Part shown: in pieces, positions 17,491 through 28,200 of the stretch
How positions within the stretch are numbered: position 1 is the first letter of the stretch
Layout of the letters: the number at the start of each line of letters is the position of its first letter
Assembly: GCF_035609205.1 (NCBI RefSeq)
Contig: NZ_CP141184.1
Coordinates: forward strand, 5,339,001 to 5,403,000
Direction of reading: 5' to 3'
From: Hymenobacter sp. GOD-10R
GTDB lineage: Bacteria > Bacteroidota > Bacteroidia > Cytophagales > Hymenobacteraceae
Length of the DNA stretch: 64,000 nt
Notes under the pieces: generated by a model
What the model saw: only the letters and a program-made list of their open reading frames with translations
Database searches by the model: none
Told to the model about the DNA's origin: nothing
Program-made: the position numbers and the translations under genes

Positions 17491-19533
17491 TTATTTCTTC
17501 TCCCACTTCTGCTGCCACTCCGGATACTCCTTCGCCAACAAAGTTTGCGGCCAAGTACCGGCATAGCCGTAGCCCGTACGACGCTCATATTCGATTTCCG
17601 CCAGGGAGTTTTTCTTCTCGCTGTTGCGGCCCACGTAAATCGGCTTGTTCGTCTCTAAGTCATAAAAGCGCGCCCAAATCGTAGAGCTAGCATCGCGCTC
17701 AATCACCCGATCAAAGCCTTTTGGCTGCTTCGGGTCTTTGATGGTCTTGACGGTATAGCCGGGCATTTTCACTTCTTGCAACCACGCTACGGCGCTATCA
17801 ATGGCCTTCTTCACCTCAGGTGAGGGATTTTCAATCTGCATCAAAAACTCCACGATGCCTACCGTTTCGCTGCCGCTGAGCGAAGGCAACTCGAAGTTGC
17901 GGGCTTTAGCGGGCTGTAAGGTTTTCTCATCATATTGTGCGCACCAGGCAGTGAGCTTGCCATTTTGCACGTACTGCGTTTTCAGGATACAGTCGATGCC
18001 GCGCTCCACGGCTTGCTGGGCTTTCAAGCGAAGGTTTTGGTCAACGCTGGCGTAGTCGCCTTTGCGCTCCGTGATGGCGCGCAAGAGCCGCAGCACCCGA
18101 ATCATGGCGTCGTCGTTGTAGGTAATCTGGTGGTGGTAGCTGCTGAGGTCGGGGTAAAACTGCGGGAAGCCGCCGTTGGGGTACTGCATTTTCAGCAAGT
18201 AGCTGATGCCTTTCTCCGCGGCTTTGCGATACGCCGGATTGCTGGTGGTAGTGAAGGCGTGCAGCAGGTACGTGATTTCGTGCGTGGTGGCGTTGTTATC
18301 GATGGTGGCATCGTTGCGGCCCGCATCGTCCGTGAGCGTAGCCTTTTGCACGGCACTTAGCTGCTGATTGTAGTCAATTTTGTGCTCGCCAATGGCTTTC
18401 GGCCAGCCGCCATCAAGGCGTTGATAGTACAGCATCCGTTCGGCAATGCTATCCTTCGCCACGGGGCTAGGTGCCGGCATCTTCGGCGCTTTCGGGTCCA
18501 CGTTCCAGCGGCCGCCGAAGGTCCAGTTGGCGGTGATTTGCTGCGGCGTGGGCGCGTTCGAAGCGGTAGCTAGGTTGTCGTGCAGCCAAGCGTAGTCGCC
18601 GCCGTCGCGGTGGCAGTTGGAATAGTACACGCGCCGGCCCCACATCGGCGCCGAGTCGCCCGACGGCGCGGGGTAAATGTCCGCGTCGGCCATGTTTTTA
18701 TCGAAACGGCAGTTGACTAGGTAGAACTGCGAGTCATGATGGTAGCGACCTAGCTTCCAATCTTTGTCGCCGGTGAATGTGCAGTTTTTCAGGACGGTTT
18801 TGGCGTCCTTGTTCATCGAGCCATCGTGCCAGATAGCCGCGTTTAGGTTGTGGCAGATAAAGCGGCAATTCTCCGCGTATGCCCAACCTCTGGGGCAATA
18901 AAAATCGACGGAGCCTTCCATGGTGCAGTCGGCGAAGTAGTACAGCCCATCTTCTTTATCCCAGGGGCTCACCGTGTCATTGCCGAGGGTACGAAACGTG
19001 CAGTGCCGTACCACTAAGCGCGTAGTGTTGGCGCCCGTATACAACGCCATCTGGTGGTCGGCGCTGTTGATGGTGATTTTACCGCCTGGGCTATTCGGGC
19101 AAGCTAGGGTCTCGCCATTCGGGTGGTCGGCACCGTAGCTGTTCACAACGGTCAGTTGCTCCAGCGTCATACCAGGGCTGTCGCGTAAGTTCAGCGTGGC
19201 CACGTCCCAGCGGCCCGCGTTGGCAGCATCGCAACGGAAATAAGCATTTGCCTGCGAAATCGTGATGACAACGCCCTTTTCACTCTGCCCGCGCAGCACT
19301 AAACCCGGTTTGCCGTCGATGGTAACTTTCTCGCGGTACGTGCCATTTTTGATGAATACCACCGGCAGCTGCCCCCCACCTTTCGGCAGGCTATTAATGG
19401 CTTCTTGAATCGTACGAAAGTCACCTGAGCCATTTTGAGCCACTACGATTTGCCGCTTTGCCGGTGCTCCTGCATTAGCACTGTGTGTACCTGAAAGGAG
19501 CAGAAGTAGCAGGAGAAATAAATACTTAGACAT
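17491..19533 (-). CDS. Bifunctional pectin methylesterase-pectate lyase (CE8-PL10)
   Basis: A 680-residue exported enzyme with two catalytic modules. I start it at the ATG at 19533, which opens a strong signal peptide; the frame continues 40 codons upstream, but that part lies in a palindromic repeat. Residues about 27-345 are CE8, with Gln161 (DHQMAL), Asp186 (GNDT) and nucleophile Asp210 (GSVDFY). Residues about 365-680 are a PL10 pectate lyase: DGGWPKAIG, NNATTHEITYL, YPNGGFPQFYP, TYNDDAMIRVL and ASSTIWARFYDLETNKP, the last with the likely catalytic Arg. One chain would thus demethylate and then cleave homogalacturonan. The CE8 module is a different subgroup from the stand-alone CE8 at 9716-10666. 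Confidence 0.92.
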   Translation of the reverse strand: MSKYLFLLLLLLLSGTHSANAGAPAKRQIVVAQNGSGDFRTIQEAINSLPKGGGQLPVVFIKNGTYREKVTIDGKPGLVLRGQSEKGVVITISQANAYFRCDAANAGRWDVATLNLRDSPGMTLEQLTVVNSYGADHPNGETLACPNSPGGKITINSADHQMALYTGANTTRLVVRHCTFRTLGNDTVSPWDKEDGLYYFADCTMEGSVDFYCPRGWAYAENCRFICHNLNAAIWHDGSMNKDAKTVLKNCTFTGDKDWKLGRYHHDSQFYLVNCRFDKNMADADIYPAPSGDSAPMWGRRVYYSNCHRDGGDYAWLHDNLATASNAPTPQQITANWTFGGRWNVDPKAPKMPAPSPVAKDSIAERMLYYQRLDGGWPKAIGEHKIDYNQQLSAVQKATLTDDAGRNDATIDNNATTHEITYLLHAFTTTSNPAYRKAAEKGISYLLKMQYPNGGFPQFYPDLSSYHHQITYNDDAMIRVLRLLRAITERKGDYASVDQNLRLKAQQAVERGIDCILKTQYVQNGKLTAWCAQYDEKTLQPAKARNFELPSLSGSETVGIVEFLMQIENPSPEVKKAIDSAVAWLQEVKMPGYTVKTIKDPKQPKGFDRVIERDASSTIWARFYDLETNKPIYVGRNSEKKNSLAEIEYERRTGYGYAGTWPQTLLAKEYPEWQQKWEKK

Positions 19534-19572
19534 TGCTTTTTCTGTGTTAGGGCAACCTATTCCCTCTGTCTT

Positions 19573-19660
19573 CCTGAGCTTGCGAAGGACCTTATCAAGC
19601 GAGGACGACTCGTAGCAACGAAGATCGTTCGACTGGCATGAGGTCCTTCGCAAGCTCAGG
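19573..19660. repeat. Family 1 palindromic repeat, copy b
   Basis: Perfect 20-base arms (CCTGAGCTTGCGAAGGACCT at 19573-19592, complement at 19641-19660) flank a 48-base centre. The GAGCTTGCGAAG part matches the other family 1 copies with small changes. It fills the gap between the CE8-PL10 and esterase genes. Confidence 0.85.
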
Positions 19661-19741
19661 ATAACAGGAGATAAAAAGATAAGAGGGCAAGAAGCGGAGC
19701 ATTCTTCTTGTCGTAAAGCATTTTGTAGAACATACTATAGC

Positions 19742-21718
19742 CTAGTCCACGAACCTGATTCGGCCACCAGCTTTGTCCATCAAATCTTTCAGGTCATAGT
19801 ATTTTAGCACGCCGTAGAGCACGTTGGTGTACGCGTCGTTCTGCATGGGCTCCTGAATCAACTGCTCGAACGACTTAAAAGACCTAGCTACTTCCGTGCT
19901 TTTGATTCGGTCGTCGAGGTAGGCGGCGTGAATGGCCGTTGGACCGTATAGGCTGTTGGCTATCAGTTTTATTGGGTGCCCTTTTAAGCTAGGATCGGTG
20001 CTCATAAAATCGACTAGTGATAGGACGTCGATGACGCGCTGGCCCATGATCGGCTGGCCCGTATGCAGGCTGAGCATGGCGTTGCGGTATTCCTTCGACC
20101 AGTATTTCAGATCATTCAATTCGGCAGGGTCGGTGGTTTCGCCGAAACCGCGTAAATCGGCAAGCACCAGAATGTCGCCGCGGTTCATGAAGTTACCGAC
20201 GGTGGTTTCGTCGTTCAGAACAGACTCTTTGCCCGCGGCATTGAGGTATAGCACCACGTTAGCCGCAGGAGTTACTTTTTCCGGCACCAAAACCAGACAC
20301 GGCACCGGCATCTGCCCAGCCCGAACAAGTTGATACTTATTCAGCGTGTACGTGCGCGCAGCGGTGGTGCCCGTGGGTTCAACGCTGATTTTCTCCTTAG
20401 GCATCTCCACACCGAGCAGCGACAAAACCTGCTTCGTCACAGCAGCTTTATCTTGCTTCATAAAAGCGGCGCGCTGCGTGGCGTACTCCTTGGCTAGCCC
20501 TTCATTGTACTGCGGCATGCTTACGGCATCCGGAAAAGTCGTCGTGATTTGGCCGGTAGTAGTGCAGAGTAATTCTTTTTCGGGGATGGGAGCAATGGTG
20601 CCTTCTTGTACCGGTGTGGCATCATTGGCAAACCACGTTCGGAACCACGTAATAGCGGCCTCGCGCTTCGGCTGCGGCATTCCGTGCCCACTTTCCGCCG
20701 TGAAAAGATTTACCTTTTTGTGCGCGTCGAAGGTAGTATATACTTTTTTTAACTCCTCGTAGGACTGTGTAGCCCCCCAATAATCGACAAAGTCATATAA
20801 GCCCGACATAATGAGAAGGGGCTTTGGAGCAAATAGAGCAAGAAAATCTGAGATTTCTAGGTGTTCTTTTCCTTCATAAGGAATATGCTGGCAGCCGTCC
20901 GAAGGACCACTCAGTTCCAGCACTCGCTCCCGCCGCGACACGTAGCTGCACACCGTCGCCACTTTTATGCGGTCATCTAGCGCAATCAGGTAAGTAGTCT
21001 GGGTGCCACCGCCGGAGCTGCCAATGCAGCCGATTTTATTTTTATCGAGGTCGTTGCGCGTTTCCAGATAATCGATGGCGCGGGTGTTGTCCCAATATTC
21101 GTAAGCGGCTACGCTGGTCCCCACTAAGTTAGAGCCAGCATTCAACAACGTGTGCTCCGTGGTTGAGCCGCGGGTGAGGGGGTTGCCTTTGCTATCCACT
21201 AATTGCAGCCGCTCGCCCTGCGCAATTGGGTCGACGGCAAATAGCGCCACGCCATTCAACGCGAACAATGCGCCGACACGCTGGTCCGACACCTTTCCAT
21301 TCATGCCGTGCCCCGATAGCGACAACGTCACCGGGAATGGCCCTTTGCCTTCCGGCAAATACAGATTACCCGTGACGTACCGGTGGGGCGCGCTTTCGAA
21401 GATAATTCGCTCCACCCGGAAGCCTTTTTGCGGCGACGTACCGACCACCCGCGCATTTAAATTCGTCTTTTTCGGCAGGTCGCCTAGGATGCTTCGGTAC
21501 CGCGCCCGCCGGCTTTCTTGGTAGCGCAGTATGGCCTTTTTGGAAGCAGTAGCATCGGCTATTTCGCTCAGGCGCTCGGCGTATTGCTGATGCACCGTGC
21601 GCATCAGGTAGGAGTTATACGCTAGGTTGTTTCGCCATGCAAGCGCCGAGGAATTTACCTGCGCCTTTGCTATCAGCGCACAACCAAGAAACAGCGAGGC
21701 AAGAAGCGGATACCGCAT
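19742..21718 (-). CDS. Large exported alpha/beta-hydrolase esterase (CE19/acetyl-xylan-esterase type)
   Basis: A 658-residue exported protein (signal peptide 1-19). Residues about 90-370 are an alpha/beta hydrolase with nucleophile Ser235 in GSSGGG and a late His in ESGHGMP, resembling acetyl-xylan-esterase-like proteins. Residues about 430-650 hold a second, incomplete hydrolase-like half (VVLYLNAAGK, ILVLADLRGFGET) without an obvious nucleophile. This bimodular build and the pectin setting recall the CE19 pectin methylesterase described from rhamnogalacturonan-II degradation in Bacteroides; the link is by memory of the architecture, not by search. It would remove an ester group from pectin. 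Confidence 0.75.
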   Translation of the reverse strand: MRYPLLASLFLGCALIAKAQVNSSALAWRNNLAYNSYLMRTVHQQYAERLSEIADATASKKAILRYQESRRARYRSILGDLPKKTNLNARVVGTSPQKGFRVERIIFESAPHRYVTGNLYLPEGKGPFPVTLSLSGHGMNGKVSDQRVGALFALNGVALFAVDPIAQGERLQLVDSKGNPLTRGSTTEHTLLNAGSNLVGTSVAAYEYWDNTRAIDYLETRNDLDKNKIGCIGSSGGGTQTTYLIALDDRIKVATVCSYVSRRERVLELSGPSDGCQHIPYEGKEHLEISDFLALFAPKPLLIMSGLYDFVDYWGATQSYEELKKVYTTFDAHKKVNLFTAESGHGMPQPKREAAITWFRTWFANDATPVQEGTIAPIPEKELLCTTTGQITTTFPDAVSMPQYNEGLAKEYATQRAAFMKQDKAAVTKQVLSLLGVEMPKEKISVEPTGTTAARTYTLNKYQLVRAGQMPVPCLVLVPEKVTPAANVVLYLNAAGKESVLNDETTVGNFMNRGDILVLADLRGFGETTDPAELNDLKYWSKEYRNAMLSLHTGQPIMGQRVIDVLSLVDFMSTDPSLKGHPIKLIANSLYGPTAIHAAYLDDRIKSTEVARSFKSFEQLIQEPMQNDAYTNVLYGVLKYYDLKDLMDKAGGRIRFVD

Positions 21719-21730
21719 TACGAAAGCATG

Positions 21731-21830
21731 TAGCGCGAAGCTCCAGCTTCGCGCCTCGTTCCACGATCATCGTTGAAGCGGCGCACGTCTAGTCGTTCAA
21801 CGAGGCGCGAAGCTGGAGCTTCGCCCTACA
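21731..21830. repeat. Family 2 palindromic repeat, full copy
   Basis: Arms of about 26-30 bases at 21731-21760 and 21799-21830, each containing its own small hairpin (GCGAAGCTCCAGCTTCGC), flank a short centre. It lies between the esterase gene and the GH28 gene, ending two bases from the latter's stop. Related copies: 47152-47250 and the half-copy at 17161. Confidence 0.88.
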
Positions 21831-21832
21831 AC

Positions 21833-23263
21833 CTAGCCTAGCTTGTAGGGCTGATTGGGGGTTGGGACTGGGTCAGGTAATTTCGGTGGTTCGATGGTGG
21901 CGGCGCCTTCCAAGCCGGAGCCAGTAACATTATAAATGCTGAGTAGCGGGCCGCTGAAACCCGTCACCTTGATGTCGCGCAGCTTGGCTTTCTTGATGTT
22001 GGCCAGCGCAATCCCTTTGGCGCAAGTGCCCGTTACATTCACGAAGGAAAAGCCATCAAGCGGCTTATTTGGGTGCACGGCCGTGCCATCTATGAGCACG
22101 GGCACATCCTTCACGCGTATGTTGGAGAACTGCCAATTTTTGACGGTTGGAATGCCTTCGTCACCGGGCACGGGGCTTTGATCCTGAATGCCGCTACCAA
22201 GCATATTGAAGCGCAAGAAACCCGCGACAGTACCCGATACATCGATATCGTCGACGATAATATCTTCAATGAAAGCACCGCGACCTGGACGCGTTTTGAT
22301 GTAAATGGCGTGTGTTTGGGCAAAGGTGAATTTGCAGTGCTCGATGCGCACATTGCGAATGCCACCCGAGGTTTCGCTGCCAATACCAATGCAGGCGAAA
22401 ATAGAATCGGCGAAGGTGCAGTTGCTGATGTGCACGTCTTCGGTGGTGTGCAGCAGCGAGTAGCCTTCCATGCCGCGCCCCGATTTCAATGAGATACAGT
22501 CGTCGCCGGTGTTGATGTCGCATCCTTCAATGCGCACGTGCTTGCACGAATCAATGTCGATGCCGTCGCCGTTGCCGCCGGTGCTGCGGATTGTGAGGTT
22601 TTTGATAACGATGTTCTCGCAATACGTTGGGTGCAGGCACCACATGCGGAAGTAGTCGGTCGAGAAATCCTCGAAGCGCAGGTTGTTGCAGCCAATGGGC
22701 TCAATTAGAGCCGGGTGACGCAAGGGATTTTCGGCCGTGGGACGCCCACCTAGGTCGTGGTGACCCATGATTTTACCAGGGCCAACAACCCCAATATTAT
22801 TGGCGCTTATCGCATAGATCAGCCCCACGTGCCCCTGTATCCACTTTCCTTCCCAGCGCACCTGCATCACCGGATAGTCGGCAAAATCAGGCGTGCCGAG
22901 CAGTACCGCATCTTTTTCGAAACGTAGCAGCGTGTTCGACTTTAGCGCAATAGCCCCCGTGAGGTAATTGCCGGCGGGTATTACTACCTCGCCCCCACCC
23001 AACACCCAGCACCGATCCAGCGCCTGCTGAATAGCCACGGTATCTTTGGTCGAGCCGTTGCCAGTGGCGCCAAAGTCGCGCACGTTGAGGGTGACGTTGG
23101 GCTTACCTAGGGTGCTTGTTGCGGAAGCTTTACCTGCTCCTGCTTGTGCCTGCGTGGCCGAGCCAGCCGTGCTGCAACTGAGCAAGGAAGACGCCACAGG
23201 CGCAGCCAGCAAGCCTTGTCCAGCCATCTTCAAAAAACGTCGGCGCGTATTGTCTTCTGCCAT
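21833..23263 (-). CDS. Polygalacturonase, GH28, Tat/lipoprotein signal
   Basis: A 476-residue right-handed beta-helix hydrolase. The ATG at 23263 is chosen because it opens a twin-arginine-like signal (NTRRRFLKMAG) ending in a lipobox (SLLSC, Cys30); the 14 extra codons upstream run towards a repeat. Catalytic aspartates of GH28 are in GDGIDIDSC and NTGDDC (Asp254, Asp255), and HAIYIKTRPGRG matches the RIK region. It hydrolyses alpha-1,4-galacturonan or a rhamnogalacturonan or xylogalacturonan variant; the exact linkage is not visible. The lipoprotein signal places it at the cell envelope, next to SusCD. Confidence 0.92.
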   Translation of the reverse strand: MAEDNTRRRFLKMAGQGLLAAPVASSLLSCSTAGSATQAQAGAGKASATSTLGKPNVTLNVRDFGATGNGSTKDTVAIQQALDRCWVLGGGEVVIPAGNYLTGAIALKSNTLLRFEKDAVLLGTPDFADYPVMQVRWEGKWIQGHVGLIYAISANNIGVVGPGKIMGHHDLGGRPTAENPLRHPALIEPIGCNNLRFEDFSTDYFRMWCLHPTYCENIVIKNLTIRSTGGNGDGIDIDSCKHVRIEGCDINTGDDCISLKSGRGMEGYSLLHTTEDVHISNCTFADSIFACIGIGSETSGGIRNVRIEHCKFTFAQTHAIYIKTRPGRGAFIEDIIVDDIDVSGTVAGFLRFNMLGSGIQDQSPVPGDEGIPTVKNWQFSNIRVKDVPVLIDGTAVHPNKPLDGFSFVNVTGTCAKGIALANIKKAKLRDIKVTGFSGPLLSIYNVTGSGLEGAATIEPPKLPDPVPTPNQPYKLG

Positions 23264-23296
23264 ATGCTTCGTTTGAGGACCTAGATTGAAATGATA

Positions 23297-23392
23297 GAAC
23301 GTCATGCTGAGCTTGTCGAAGCATCTCTACCGCCAAAGTAAATGATATTACCACTGTGGTAGAGATGCTTCGACAAGCTCAGCATGACGTTC
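23297..23392. repeat. Family 1 palindromic repeat, copy c
   Basis: The longest copy: perfect 35-base arms at 23297-23331 and 23358-23392 around a 26-base AT-rich centre. It lies between susD and the GH28 gene and could form a strong hairpin in their transcript, lowering expression after SusD. Confidence 0.92.
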
Positions 23393-23406
23393 TCATCAGC
23401 ATAACG

Positions 23407-25212
23407 CTAATAGCCCGCGTTCTGCTTCACGTTGGGGTCAGTATCGATGGTGCCCTGCGGATAAGGAAACAGTTCTTTACCTGCATTTGGCTTGTACTCC
23501 GAGGCTAGGTTAGCAATAAGCGCATCGGTCATGGCTGAGCGCCAGCCGATGGCCGTAGTGCCAGCGGGGGCCGTAGCCGGCGCTGGCCGGTAGAAGGAGC
23601 GGGCAAACTGCACGGTTCCGTTCGTCAGTACGCGGTAGTACTGCGTCAGCGGGATTCTGGCGTAGTTACCGGTGCCATTTTTCAGCGCTGTGAGGTTTGC
23701 TTTGGCTTCAGCTAGCTTGGTGCTCAGCAGATTCCAGCGAATCAGGTCGTACTTGCGGATGCCTTCGCCCCCTAGCTCCAGGAATCGTTCGTTGGCAATG
23801 AGGTTGAACATATCTGCTTTGTTGCCTGGCAGCGTGAGCCGGGCGCCAGCAGCACTAGCAGATCCATAGCCCCGGTTACGCACTTCCTGCACAGCGGCTA
23901 AGGCAGCCGCCGTAGGACCATTCAGCTCATTATCGGCCTCAGCAAACATCAGCAGCACATCTGCGAAGCGAATCAGGGGCCAGTTGTAGCCTAGGTAGTT
24001 ACCCGTGCCGGGCAGCGCGGGCGTGCGCCAGTGCCGACGAAACTTCCCATCGGTAGCAGCCGTCAGGGTTACTGCTTTCTGCTGGTTGTTGCTTTCTACA
24101 GTGTACAGCGTCACCGTCACGTCACGGCGCAGGTCGGTGGAGTCGAAGGCATAGAAATACGTTGGCAGGGCGCCAATGGAGCCCGTGGAGCTGCCAAACG
24201 TGGTGGAGGCGTTTTGGCGTGGTCCGTTGTAGTAGCCTAGCTTGCTGTCGGATACGGCACTAGAGGCTCCTTCAGCCACTTCAAAAATGATTTCGCGGGC
24301 CGGATCAAACTGCAATTGGTTGACGCTGCGCCACAAGTTTTCGAAGCTCGGATTGAGCGTGTGCTCGCCCCGCTTGGCCATCAGTTCTAAGCACTCCTGA
24401 CGGGCTATTTTGTAATACTCGAGGTAGTCGGGCTGCCGCTTCATTTCTAAGCCATACAGCGAATATCCACCGCGGTATAGCGCTAGGCGGGCCCGCAAAG
24501 CTTTCACTGCGCCCTTTGTGATGCGCTCGTTGGTGGTGCCGGCAGCAGTACGCCATGGCACTAGCTTCTCGGCTTGCAGCAGGTCGGCAATGAGGCGGTC
24601 GTACGTGGCGTTACGGTCGGCGTTGGGCAGCTTCACGTCGGGCGCGTCGATGGTTGGAACAAACGGCGCGGGCACGTCGCCCCAGTTCCGAATGGCTTCA
24701 AATAGGTACTGCGCCCGCAGCGTCAGCACTTCCCCGTACAGGCGATGCAGGGCCGCCGTATCGGCTGCAGAGCCATTCTTATAGGCATCCATCTGCGGGA
24801 TATACTTGATGCAGATGTTGGCGCGCTCAATTCCCTGGTAGAGGTTGTTGAAAGGGTTCGTGATTTCATTGTTCACCGGCAGCGCGGCGTAACGCGCAAT
24901 ACCCAAGTTGCCCGCGTTGAAGGCCTGCCCTGGAATAGCCTGCATCTCGTCGGAGTCGTAGGGGTAGTACAGGTTCACGCGCGTGCCGTAGCCTGTGTCG
25001 CCCGACAGCATGTCGTAAGCACCGATAACAGTGCTGGTAGCGCCCGCTACATCTAGGAAGGCAACTTCGGTGTTAGAATAGGCAACCGGATCTATGTCGA
25101 GGTAATCTTTGCAAGCTGTGGTACCTAGCATACCAGCCAGCACGGCCGAAACCGTGAGAGTCGAACGGAATAAGGAAAATTTCATCTTCTGACGCTGAGT
25201 GGTGTGAGACAT
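23407..25212 (-). CDS. SusD/RagB-family glycan-binding lipoprotein
   Basis: A 601-residue surface lipoprotein that binds oligosaccharide and caps the SusC channel. Signal peptide with Cys at residue 34 (GTTACKDYLDID), then the typical SusD helices, a mid-chain APFVPTIDAP segment, and the C-terminal RADVLLMFAEADNEL and NERFLELGGEG blocks. The ATG at 25212 overlaps the SusC stop (TAATG), which favours coupled translation. A second ATG at 25185 would give a shorter, equally good signal peptide. With pectinases around it, the ligand is probably a pectin fragment. Confidence 0.94.
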   Translation of the reverse strand: MSHTTQRQKMKFSLFRSTLTVSAVLAGMLGTTACKDYLDIDPVAYSNTEVAFLDVAGATSTVIGAYDMLSGDTGYGTRVNLYYPYDSDEMQAIPGQAFNAGNLGIARYAALPVNNEITNPFNNLYQGIERANICIKYIPQMDAYKNGSAADTAALHRLYGEVLTLRAQYLFEAIRNWGDVPAPFVPTIDAPDVKLPNADRNATYDRLIADLLQAEKLVPWRTAAGTTNERITKGAVKALRARLALYRGGYSLYGLEMKRQPDYLEYYKIARQECLELMAKRGEHTLNPSFENLWRSVNQLQFDPAREIIFEVAEGASSAVSDSKLGYYNGPRQNASTTFGSSTGSIGALPTYFYAFDSTDLRRDVTVTLYTVESNNQQKAVTLTAATDGKFRRHWRTPALPGTGNYLGYNWPLIRFADVLLMFAEADNELNGPTAAALAAVQEVRNRGYGSASAAGARLTLPGNKADMFNLIANERFLELGGEGIRKYDLIRWNLLSTKLAEAKANLTALKNGTGNYARIPLTQYYRVLTNGTVQFARSFYRPAPATAPAGTTAIGWRSAMTDALIANLASEYKPNAGKELFPYPQGTIDTDPNVKQNAGY

Positions 25213-28200
25213 TAGAGGGAAAGGTTTACCCCAAGTAGCAGCACACGGCTGCGGGGGTAGCCGGCGAAGTCCATGCCCGGCGTGAGCGGCGAGTTGCGGC
25301 GGGTATTCACCTCTGGGTCGTATCCCGAGTACTTAGTAAAGGTGTACAGGTTGTTCGCCGTCACGTAGAAGCGCAGCTGCGTAAGCTTGATGCGCTCAAT
25401 CAGTGCTTTGGGCAGCGAGTAGCCTAGGGTAATGTTGTTCAGACGCAGGAAAGAGCCGTCTTCGATAGCCCAAGAGTGCACGAAAAGCTGGCGCGTGGGC
25501 TGCCAAATCTGAGCGTTCTGATTTACCTGCCGCGATACTTCTGGGCTGGTAATTAGAGCCCCGTTGGCGTCCACGGTGCGGTAGCGGTCTTTCATCACCC
25601 CTAGCAGGTTGGTGAAAGGTGAGCCAGCCGTGGTAAACTCCAGCTTGTTGGCGTTGTAGATATCATTGCCAAGCACAAAGTTGACGAAGATGCTGGCGTC
25701 GAAGCCTTTGTAGGTAAACTGCTGGTTCAAGCCGCCCGTCAGCTTCGGATTGGCATTGCCGATAACCGTGCGGTCTAGGTCGTTTACTACTCCGTTTCCG
25801 TCTAGGTCTTTGAGCTTCACAATACCCGGAGCTACGGTCTGCCCCTGCACGGCTACGTCGCTGGCAACAGTAGATTTCAGCGTCCAGGTTTTGGTAGTCG
25901 CATTGTAGCCCTCAAAGTCATCCACGGTGTAGAAGCCTTTGCGGCCGTTGTCGAAGTCAGTCACGTAGCCATACATCAAGCCCACTGGGTCCCCTACACG
26001 AGCTAGGTAGTCGGTTGCAATGGCCGTGCTGGCCCAACCCGAGGCAATACCCGGAATGCTGGTGATCGGGCCTAGGCTTTCGATCCGGCCCCGGTTCAGC
26101 GACGTATTAGCGGTAGCGCTCCAAGTGAAGTTGCCGCCCTGTATGATAGAACCGCTGAGCTGCAGCTCTATGCCGCGGTTAGACGTCGAACCAATGTTCT
26201 GCAATTGGCTCGAGTAGCCGGCCACAGGCGGAATCGGCACGTTCACGAGCAGGTCGCGGGTCGTGTTTTTGTAGACGTCGGCGGTGAATTGCACACGGTT
26301 GTTGAACAGACTCAAGTCTACCCCTACGTTGCGCGACACCGTCGTTTCCCACTTCAAGTTCGTGTTAGGCAAGCCCGTAGCGGTAGTACCTAGCACTACG
26401 TTTTCGTTCAATGCGTACTGGCCTCCTCCTACTTGGAATAACTGATTGAATAGAAAGTCGTTGATGCGGTTGTTGCCGGCTAGGCCGTAGCTCAAACGCA
26501 GTTTCAAATCCGAAATCGGCGTTACCGACTTCATGAACTCCTCGCGTGAAATGCGCCAAGCGACTGAGGCGGCTGGGAAGTAGCCCACGCGTTGTCCAGC
26601 CCGGAACTTCGAAGAAGCATCAGCGCGCAACGTACCCGTTAGCAGATACTTATCATCAAAGGAGTAATTCAAGCGCGTGAAGCCCGAAAGTAAACGCGAA
26701 TCGACCGGCCGACCCGACGATGGGTTGGGCTGCACCGAGGTAGTGGAAGGCAGCACGCCCTGGTTGATGTTAGCAATGGCCCGCTCGGCTGTGATATTCA
26801 GCGGCAGGAAGTTGACTTGGATGTTCTGCGTGGTATTAACCTGCGTGTAAATTTCTTGTCCTAGCAAGGCATCCAACGAATGCTTGTTTTTCTTAAAGCT
26901 GTAAGTCAGTACGTTCGACTGGTTGATCGTTGTCGCCTGCCCCGAAGCAATAGCGGCGTAGGGTTGCGTATTGAATCCTCCACCAGGCTGACGAATTGCG
27001 GGAGAGTAACGACCGGCAAAGGTTTCTACCATGGAGTTAGTCAGGTCGAAGCCTACTGTCGAGCGGAACACCAAGTCTTTGGTGAAGCTGAAGGCAATAT
27101 TGCCACCTAGGTTGAGGTTGCGGCGCTTATCGCGGCGGTAGTCGTTCTGAATCGCAACGACTGGGTTAATCAGCGAAGCGGTTGTGGAGAAGGCTTCGTC
27201 AAATACGTTAGGGTCTAGCGCACCCGGTAGATCAACCGCTAGTGGCAAGTAAATCACAGCATTACGCAGGCGCGAAGTAGTGTTGGAAAGGGTCGAGGAA
27301 GTACCTAGGCCATTCTGCACCTGATCGTTGAAGCGCACATTAAGTCCAAAGCTGAACTTGTCGCTCACCTTGTTGTCTAAGCGCAGATTAACCAGGTTAC
27401 GCGTGTAATCAGAGCCCAGCTGAATGCCTTTCTCCCCGTTACGCGTTAGGCTTAGCGAGTAAGTCATGTTTTTGCTACCGCCCGCAATCGACAGGTTGTG
27501 CGTTTGCTGGAAAGCATCCCGGCCGAACACCTTATCCTGCCAGTCCAGGAAGGGCAGATTACGGTCGCGTTGGAGCGTGTCCCCAGCGAAGTTAGTGCTA
27601 CCAAAGAAGGTCTTGAAGCTCGGGAGCGTGTTGGCTGACAAAGCCCGCTCGTACTGGTAGTCCACGAAGTCGGCGGGCTGCATCAGGTCGAGCTTGCGGC
27701 TGAGTTTGCGCACCCCGGCAAAGCCATTGTAGGAGATAACCGTGCGTCCTTCCTTCCCACTTTTTGTGGTGATAATGACTACCCCGTTGGCACCCCGCGC
27801 CCCATAGATGGCCGTAGCCGCAGCATCCTTGAGCACGTCGACGGAGGCTATGTCTTGGGGCGAAATAACGTTTAGCGCATTTTCAACCTGCACACCGTCA
27901 ACTACATACAATGGCGAGTTATCTTGCGTGATGGAGCCGCCGCCACGCACCCGGATTTGCACGTTTTGGTTGCCGGGCGTTCCTTCCGCCGAAGTTACCT
28001 GCACACCAGCTAGGCGGCCTGTTAGCGCTTCCGCCGCCGAGTTGACCGGCACGTCTTTAATTTGCTGAGCACTCACCGAAGAAACCGACCCCGTTACGTC
28101 GCGGCGGTTTACTTGTTGGTAGCCAATTACGACTACTTCTTCCAAGGCTTTCGTATCTGGGCTGAGCTGCACGGTGACGTTGTTTTGGCTGCCAACGACC

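Noticed and set aside
19534..19653. 40-codon N-terminal extension of the CE8-PL10 protein
   Set aside because: It lies within a palindromic repeat and precedes a perfect signal peptide with its own ATG.
11499..23392. The recurring palindromes as a CRISPR array
   Set aside because: The copies are single, kilobases apart, and have no spacer arrangement or cas genes.
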